47,407 nt of DNA from CAG-390 sp045546615 (GTDB lineage: Bacteria; Bacillota; Clostridia; Oscillospirales; CAG-272). Of the stretch, positions 42,866 to 47,407 are shown one piece after another. The DNA lies in contig JAZQDD010000025.1 of assembly GCA_045546615.1 (NCBI GenBank), positions 1 to 47,407 on the forward strand, read 5' to 3'. Every line of letters starts with the position of its first letter. Positions within the stretch are counted from its first letter, which is position 1. Under the pieces are notes generated by a model that saw only the letters and a list, made by a program, of their open reading frames with translations, made no database searches and was not told the DNA's origin. The position numbers were made by a program, and so were the translations under genes.

Positions 42866-45232
42866 CTATGCCGCCTTGTAGGTAAGGTAGCCGAGAAGTC
42901 CATCCTTGCCGTCTATGCGGGCGTATTCTTTATTGATTTTTTTAGAGTCATACACCGTTCCGTTGCCGCCGACCAAGCTGGTGCAGTTTTCGAACATTTT
43001 TCCATGAGTTGTTAGCTTCGCCGTATTCCAATCAACGCCAACGTAAATCTTTTGGAGATTCGAACAACCGGCAAACATTTGCTCGGAATTATTCAGCTTT
43101 TGGGTATTCCAATTGCCAAGATCAAGCGCGGTCACCGCCGAACAGTCGCTGAACATATATGACATATTGGTTACATTGGCAGTATTCCAGTCTGAGAAGT
43201 CAAACTTGGTCACCGCAGAACAGCCGTTGAACATATGTGACATATTGGTTACATTTCCGGTATTCCACGCTGAGAGGTCAAACTCAGTCACCGCAGAACA
43301 GCCGCTGAACATATATAACATATTGGTTACATTGGCAGTATTCCAGTCTGATACGTCAATTTTCTGCCAAGACGAGCAGTCGTTGAACATATACTGCATA
43401 TACTCGACATTTTCGGTATCCCACCCTGAGAGGTCAAACGCAGTCACCGCAGAACAGCCGCTGAACATATATGACATATCGGTTACATTGGCAGTGTTCC
43501 ACCCTTCCCCGACACTAATGGTCACAAGCGCCTTACAGTCTTTGAACAGTTGCTGCAAATCCGTAATATTGGCGGTATTAAAGGGAGAAAGGTCGATTTC
43601 TGTCAGTGACGAACAACCATTAAACAAAGCATACATTTCCCCAAGGCTTTCTGGTTTCCAGCCGGTTAAATTTACCGTCTTTAAGCCGGAGCAGCCTTGA
43701 AACATACAACCCATATACCTAACCTCGCCTACGTTCCATCGGCTTAGATCAAGGCTTTCTATCTTTGCACATCCATTGAACATCCACTTCATATCAGTTA
43801 CGCTGCTCACATCCCAATTGGAAACGTTCAATTCGGTAAGAGCAGAGCAATTATAAAACAAAGACCGCATATCAGTTACGCTGCTCACGTCCCACCCAGA
43901 AACGTCAATAGACTTCAATTTGGAGCAAGTGTGGAACATTCCCCGGAGAACCGTGGCACTGCTAAGCTTCCATTTTTTAACGTCTAATGTTTCAAGCGCC
44001 TTACATTCAAAAAACATCAAATACGTTGTGGTGACATTTTTCAAATTCCAATTAGAAACGTCAATTTCCTTCAAGCTGCTACACTGGTAGAACATTTGGG
44101 TCATATTTTCCGTACGGCTTACGTCCATATTGGTCGTTTTAACGGTTGTGAGCGAAGTCATTCCTTGGAATAATCCTGTGCTATCCTTGGGGGTATAGAT
44201 CTTATCATCCGCGAGGACGTAAATATCGTAGTTTGAGGGAGTGGTGGCATTGGGAACGTAGTAAGAGTAAACGGCAACGTCCTGATCAAAGCCTATAAAG
44301 GTAGGCTCATATTTGCTCGTGACGTTTTTGTAGTCCTTATTCAAGCCGAAGGTCACGGTGCTTACGTTGGCTGTGATCTTCTTGTCCTCACTCTCCTCAC
44401 CGTTCAGATAGTGGAGCGCGGTCTTGAGTTTAACACCGGTTTCGAAGGTAAGATTCTTAAATGGAACGTCGCCACCAAAGCCCTCGTACACAGCCTCCTC
44501 GGCGTTTTCAAAGCCTATTTCCTGTATGCCCTGCGCAAATACCGAAATCTCATACTTTTCGCCAAACGCCAAAACGTCCGCGTTAGTGGCGGTGGGGTCA
44601 AGTGCGATCTGCGAAAGGCTGATGGTGGTGAACTCGCCCGCCTTCAGAATGGGCAGATAAGTGGCGGTGGCGATATAATACTTGCCGCCCTTATCGTTCG
44701 TGGCAAGGGCGGGGTTCCATTCCCATTTCCACTCGGTGTCGGTATCGTTGAGGTTTATATGTATCATTTCATTAAAGCGCGTAAAGGAGGTGTAGTTTCC
44801 CGCCTCGAATGCGAAGAATATGCGGACGTAAGCATCGCCGCTGCCCGTATTTTCAACGAACACCATTTTATCGACCTCATTGTTGATGTCGGCGGGGTCC
44901 CAAATGTGCGAGGTATAATCGGGCTTTATCGGCTTTCCGTCCTTATCTGCGTCCCACTTAACGTCGGCATCCTTAACGGTGTAGTCAAACCCCTTGGTGA
45001 GTACGGCGGGGAGCAACGGCTTGTTATCATTGAACGTCTGAACCTGTGCCGCACCGTCCGCATTAGGCGTATCAACGCTGACGCGCTCATACTCACGCAG
45101 AGCTATATCTACGTCACCGACGGTCATCACGTTTGTAGCCGTCTCCGTATCTGTCAGATATGCTATCGTGCCGATAACGGCTGCTGTTGCGAGCAGGAGA
45201 AACACTAAAATACATATTAATATTTTTTTCAT
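42866..45232 (-). CDS. SipW-signal BspA-like leucine-rich-repeat protein 4
   Basis: A 788-residue paralogue: SipW-type signal (IGTIAYLT), TasA-like domain (MVFVENTGSGDAYVRIFFAF, TISLSQIALDPTA, ISVFAQGIQ), connector (IYVLADDKIYTPKDSTGLF) and about 14 repeats. Repeats in the C-terminal half (about 43110-43520) are very similar to one another at DNA level, with CACCGCAGAACAGCCG recurring 78 or 156 bp apart at 43211, 43289 and 43445. That indicates recent duplication or gene conversion. The end reads GKDGLLGYLTYKAA. It is separated from paralogue 3 by only 67 bp without the hairpin element. Confidence 0.85.
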   Translation of the reverse strand: MKKILICILVFLLLATAAVIGTIAYLTDTETATNVMTVGDVDIALREYERVSVDTPNADGAAQVQTFNDNKPLLPAVLTKGFDYTVKDADVKWDADKDGKPIKPDYTSHIWDPADINNEVDKMVFVENTGSGDAYVRIFFAFEAGNYTSFTRFNEMIHINLNDTDTEWKWEWNPALATNDKGGKYYIATATYLPILKAGEFTTISLSQIALDPTATNADVLAFGEKYEISVFAQGIQEIGFENAEEAVYEGFGGDVPFKNLTFETGVKLKTALHYLNGEESEDKKITANVSTVTFGLNKDYKNVTSKYEPTFIGFDQDVAVYSYYVPNATTPSNYDIYVLADDKIYTPKDSTGLFQGMTSLTTVKTTNMDVSRTENMTQMFYQCSSLKEIDVSNWNLKNVTTTYLMFFECKALETLDVKKWKLSSATVLRGMFHTCSKLKSIDVSGWDVSSVTDMRSLFYNCSALTELNVSNWDVSSVTDMKWMFNGCAKIESLDLSRWNVGEVRYMGCMFQGCSGLKTVNLTGWKPESLGEMYALFNGCSSLTEIDLSPFNTANITDLQQLFKDCKALVTISVGEGWNTANVTDMSYMFSGCSAVTAFDLSGWDTENVEYMQYMFNDCSSWQKIDVSDWNTANVTNMLYMFSGCSAVTEFDLSAWNTGNVTNMSHMFNGCSAVTKFDFSDWNTANVTNMSYMFSDCSAVTALDLGNWNTQKLNNSEQMFAGCSNLQKIYVGVDWNTAKLTTHGKMFENCTSLVGGNGTVYDSKKINKEYARIDGKDGLLGYLTYKAA
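43130..43470 (-). repeat. near-identical 78-bp LRR-coding repeats
   Basis: Within paralogue 4, successive 78-bp units share long blocks. CACCGCAGAACAGCCG starts at 43211, 43289 and 43445, and TGACATATTGGTTACATT-like blocks recur with the same period. The 78-bp period equals one 26-residue repeat, so unit gain or loss keeps the frame. Confidence 0.85.
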
Positions 45233-45394
45233 AACAATTTTCCTTTCGCTTTACTTTATGTTCAGCAATGAAAACGCAGATGCAAAACTTGCGCTTGGCT
45301 TATGCTTCGCATAAGCCAAGCAGATACGAAGTATCTGCGCTTTCATCGCCGCCCGACCTTTACGGTCGGGGGCGAATTTGATCGTTAATTAAAT
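45233..45394 (-). repeat. structured intergenic element, copy 3
   Basis: Hairpin A (GCCCGACC/GGTCGGGGGC, 45351-45358 with 45364 on) follows the stop of paralogue 5. Hairpin B is a perfect 13-bp stem around TTC (45293-45305 with 45309-45321), next to a CAGATAC/GTATCTG stem (45321-45327 with 45331-45337). Outer arms near 45264-45280 and 45333-45349 pair imperfectly. Confidence 0.7.
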
Positions 45395-47407
45395 TTAGGG
45401 ATTGGTGCTCGGTGCTGCCTTGTAGGTAAGGTAGCCCGTTCCCGTATTGGCGTAGGTTACGTCGTTTGCGTTAGCGGCGTCATACACGGTACCGCTTTCA
45501 CCTTTTATGCTAGTGCAGCCGGTAAACATATCAGCCGAGCTTGTCGCATTAGACATATCCCAGCTGTCGCCTACGGAAATGGTTACAAGATTCGAGCAAT
45601 CTGCAAACATTTTATTGGATTTCTCTACTGCGTTGGTGTTCCAGCTACTAAGGTCAAGTGCTTTCAACGCGTCGCAAAGCTCAAACATAGACACCATATC
45701 GGCAACCTTAGCAGTATTCCAGCCCGAAACGTCAAGAGTATTCAAGTGTCTGCAACCGCTAAACATATTCTCCATATTTGTGACATTGGCAGTATTCCAG
45801 TTTGACAGGTCAAGCCCCGTCACCGTCACGCAGGCGTGGAACATATACGACATATTGGTTACGTTAGCGGTATTCCAACCCGATACGGCGAGTTCGGGCA
45901 CCAAGAAGCAGTTGTTAAACATCGATGCCATGTTGGTTACAGCGGCAGTATTAAAGCCAGACACGTTAAGTTCTGTTACCGCCTTGCAGTTATCAAACAT
46001 ATATGACATATCAGTCACCTTATCGGTATTCCAACCTGACACGTAGATCTTCGAAAGCGACGAACAGTTGCTGAACATGGAGTGCATGTTCGTAACGTTT
46101 TCAGTATTCCACTTTGAAACGTCAAGCGTTGTCAATGACGTACAGCCGTTGAACATATCATACATTTCAATTACGCTGCCGGTGTTCCAGTTTTCTACGT
46201 CGATATACGTCAGCGAGCTACAATCTTTGAACATCTCGAACATATATTCATTTTGGCTTACATCCCAGCCGGCTCCAAAGAAAATCTCTTTTAACTTCTC
46301 AGAACCATCAAACATTGAATTTGTACACAAAAGGCTGTCCGTCTTCCATTGGCTCAGATCTAACTCCTCCAACTCCTCTAAGCGACGGAACATACAGCCC
46401 ATCTCTTCGACGTTTCTGACATCCCACGTGCTTAAGTTCAATTTTTCCAAGCCGATGCATATTTCAAACATGCCACCCATATTTGTTACAGCGCCGACGT
46501 CCCACCCGCTTAGATTCAGTTGGGTCAAAGCATGACAGTTCTGGAACATATAAAACATGTTTTCAGCCTTGCTTGTGTCCCAATCTTCTACCTCAATGAC
46601 AGACAGTTTTTTACAAAACCTAAATGTTTCTTGAAACGAAGTAACGTTGCCAACGTCCCACTGCGAAACGTCCAAGGTCGTTAGGTTCGTGCAGTAGTAA
46701 AACATCATCGTCATATTTTCCGTACGGCTTACGTCCATATTGGCGGTATCGACCTTCGTCAAAGCCGTCATATCCTTGAACAGCGCCGTGCTATCCTTGG
46801 GAGTATAAATAGCGCTGTCAGCAAGGACGTAAAGGTCGTAGTTAGAGCCGTTCTCTACGTAGTAGGTATAGACCTCTGCTTCCTGCTCTACGCTGGTGAA
46901 GGCAACACGATTGGCAGAGTTGTTGATAACGTCCTGATGATCCTCGTTAAAGCCGAAGGTCACCTTGGAAACCTTAGAGGTAATATCGGTTCCGCTACCA
47001 TTCAAAAAATGAAGTGCGTTATAGAGGGTAACGCCCTGCGCGAGAGTCATTTCAAACGGGATCTCCCTGGTAAAGCCCTCGTCAAGCGCCGTGTCGGGAT
47101 CGCCAAAGCCCGCGGACTGGATACCCTGGGCGTTCACAAGTACCTCGTAAGTCTCGCCAAAAGCATCCACATCATCATTGTCGGCGGTGGGATCAAGCGC
47201 GATCTGAGAAAGGCTTATCTCTGTGAGCTTGCCCGGCTCCAGCACCTTTTTGTAAGTAGCCCTTGCGATAAAGTAATTTTCTTCTTCACTATTGGTAGCG
47301 AGGAATGGGATCCACTCCCACTCCCAATCGCCCTCGTCATCATTGAAGTTAAGGTGGATCATATTTTTGAAGCGCGCCAAAGTATTGAAGTTACCCGCCT
47401 CAAACGC
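45395..47407 (-). CDS. BspA-like leucine-rich-repeat protein 5 (5' end outside window)
   Basis: A partial gene: 670 residues are visible, and the frame stays open to the right edge, which reads AFEAGNFNTLARFKN, inside the TasA-like domain. The signal peptide and start lie beyond 47407. The rest of that domain (EISLSQIALDPTA, VLVNAQGIQ) is followed by the connector and about 15 repeats, the most in the array, many ending NTANVTN. The tail is DVTYANTGTGYLTYKAA. As the most 5' member visible, it or a gene beyond the edge should carry the array promoter. Confidence 0.85.
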   Translation of the reverse strand, partial: AFEAGNFNTLARFKNMIHLNFNDDEGDWEWEWIPFLATNSEEENYFIARATYKKVLEPGKLTEISLSQIALDPTADNDDVDAFGETYEVLVNAQGIQSAGFGDPDTALDEGFTREIPFEMTLAQGVTLYNALHFLNGSGTDITSKVSKVTFGFNEDHQDVINNSANRVAFTSVEQEAEVYTYYVENGSNYDLYVLADSAIYTPKDSTALFKDMTALTKVDTANMDVSRTENMTMMFYYCTNLTTLDVSQWDVGNVTSFQETFRFCKKLSVIEVEDWDTSKAENMFYMFQNCHALTQLNLSGWDVGAVTNMGGMFEICIGLEKLNLSTWDVRNVEEMGCMFRRLEELEELDLSQWKTDSLLCTNSMFDGSEKLKEIFFGAGWDVSQNEYMFEMFKDCSSLTYIDVENWNTGSVIEMYDMFNGCTSLTTLDVSKWNTENVTNMHSMFSNCSSLSKIYVSGWNTDKVTDMSYMFDNCKAVTELNVSGFNTAAVTNMASMFNNCFLVPELAVSGWNTANVTNMSYMFHACVTVTGLDLSNWNTANVTNMENMFSGCRHLNTLDVSGWNTAKVADMVSMFELCDALKALDLSSWNTNAVEKSNKMFADCSNLVTISVGDSWDMSNATSSADMFTGCTSIKGESGTVYDAANANDVTYANTGTGYLTYKAAPSTNP

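Noticed and set aside
35846..47407. Diversity-generating retroelement acting on the LRR genes
   Set aside because: No reverse transcriptase or template repeat in the window; the variation looks like unit duplication rather than adenine-directed mutagenesis.

Overview
The window looks like a chromosomal segment of a Gram-positive Clostridia, probably a gut Oscillospiraceae/Ruminococcaceae-type organism. Reasons seen in the sequence: strong GGAGG-type ribosome binding sites, consensus sigma-A promoters (many with a TGTG(A/C)TATAAT extended -10), a type I dockerin on a secreted lipase-like protein, SipW-type signal peptides, a ddh-type diaminopimelate dehydrogenase and many ABC exporter pairs. 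The species cannot be named from this sequence alone.

Left part (1-15.6 kb): by eye AT-rich, accessory, and full of scars. It holds a GNAT acetyltransferase, a junction of two truncated genes, and a compact minus-strand operon (8929 to 1276). That operon encodes an XRE regulator, two short MutS-superfamily ATPases, two NisT-like ABC exporters and a sigma region-4 protein. Next come a divergent ATPase + HNH nuclease pair resembling a Septu (PtuA/PtuB) anti-phage system, a LysR/EamA pair flanked by two pieces of tyrosine recombinase, an XRE regulator, and a VanZ-like gene. The VanZ-like gene has an attenuator-like leader, and its 3' end is supplied by a small inverted-repeat (MITE-like) element.

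Middle part (15.6-35.7 kb): by eye higher GC and housekeeping in character. Genes: cyclase-family hydrolase and GrpB; pncB (NAD salvage) 1 nt downstream of a large surface protein; secreted lipase-dockerin protein with a 22-unit pentapeptide linker; ExoIII fused to a GNAT domain; DUF3737 protein; heterodimeric ABC exporter; ddh; GH2 glycosidase and ZIP metal transporter; zinc-ribbon membrane protein; two unrecognised proteins.

Right part (35.8-47.4 kb): five consecutive minus-strand paralogues, the last cut by the window edge. The four complete ones have a SipW-type signal peptide, a TasA/camelysin-like N-terminal domain and 8-15 copies of a 26-residue BspA/DUF285 leucine-rich repeat; the cut one lacks its N-terminus within the window. 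Three of the four gaps between them hold a conserved pair of RNA hairpins. No SipW peptidase or sortase gene lies in the window. This array and the MutS/ABC operon are the strongest candidates for undescribed biology.
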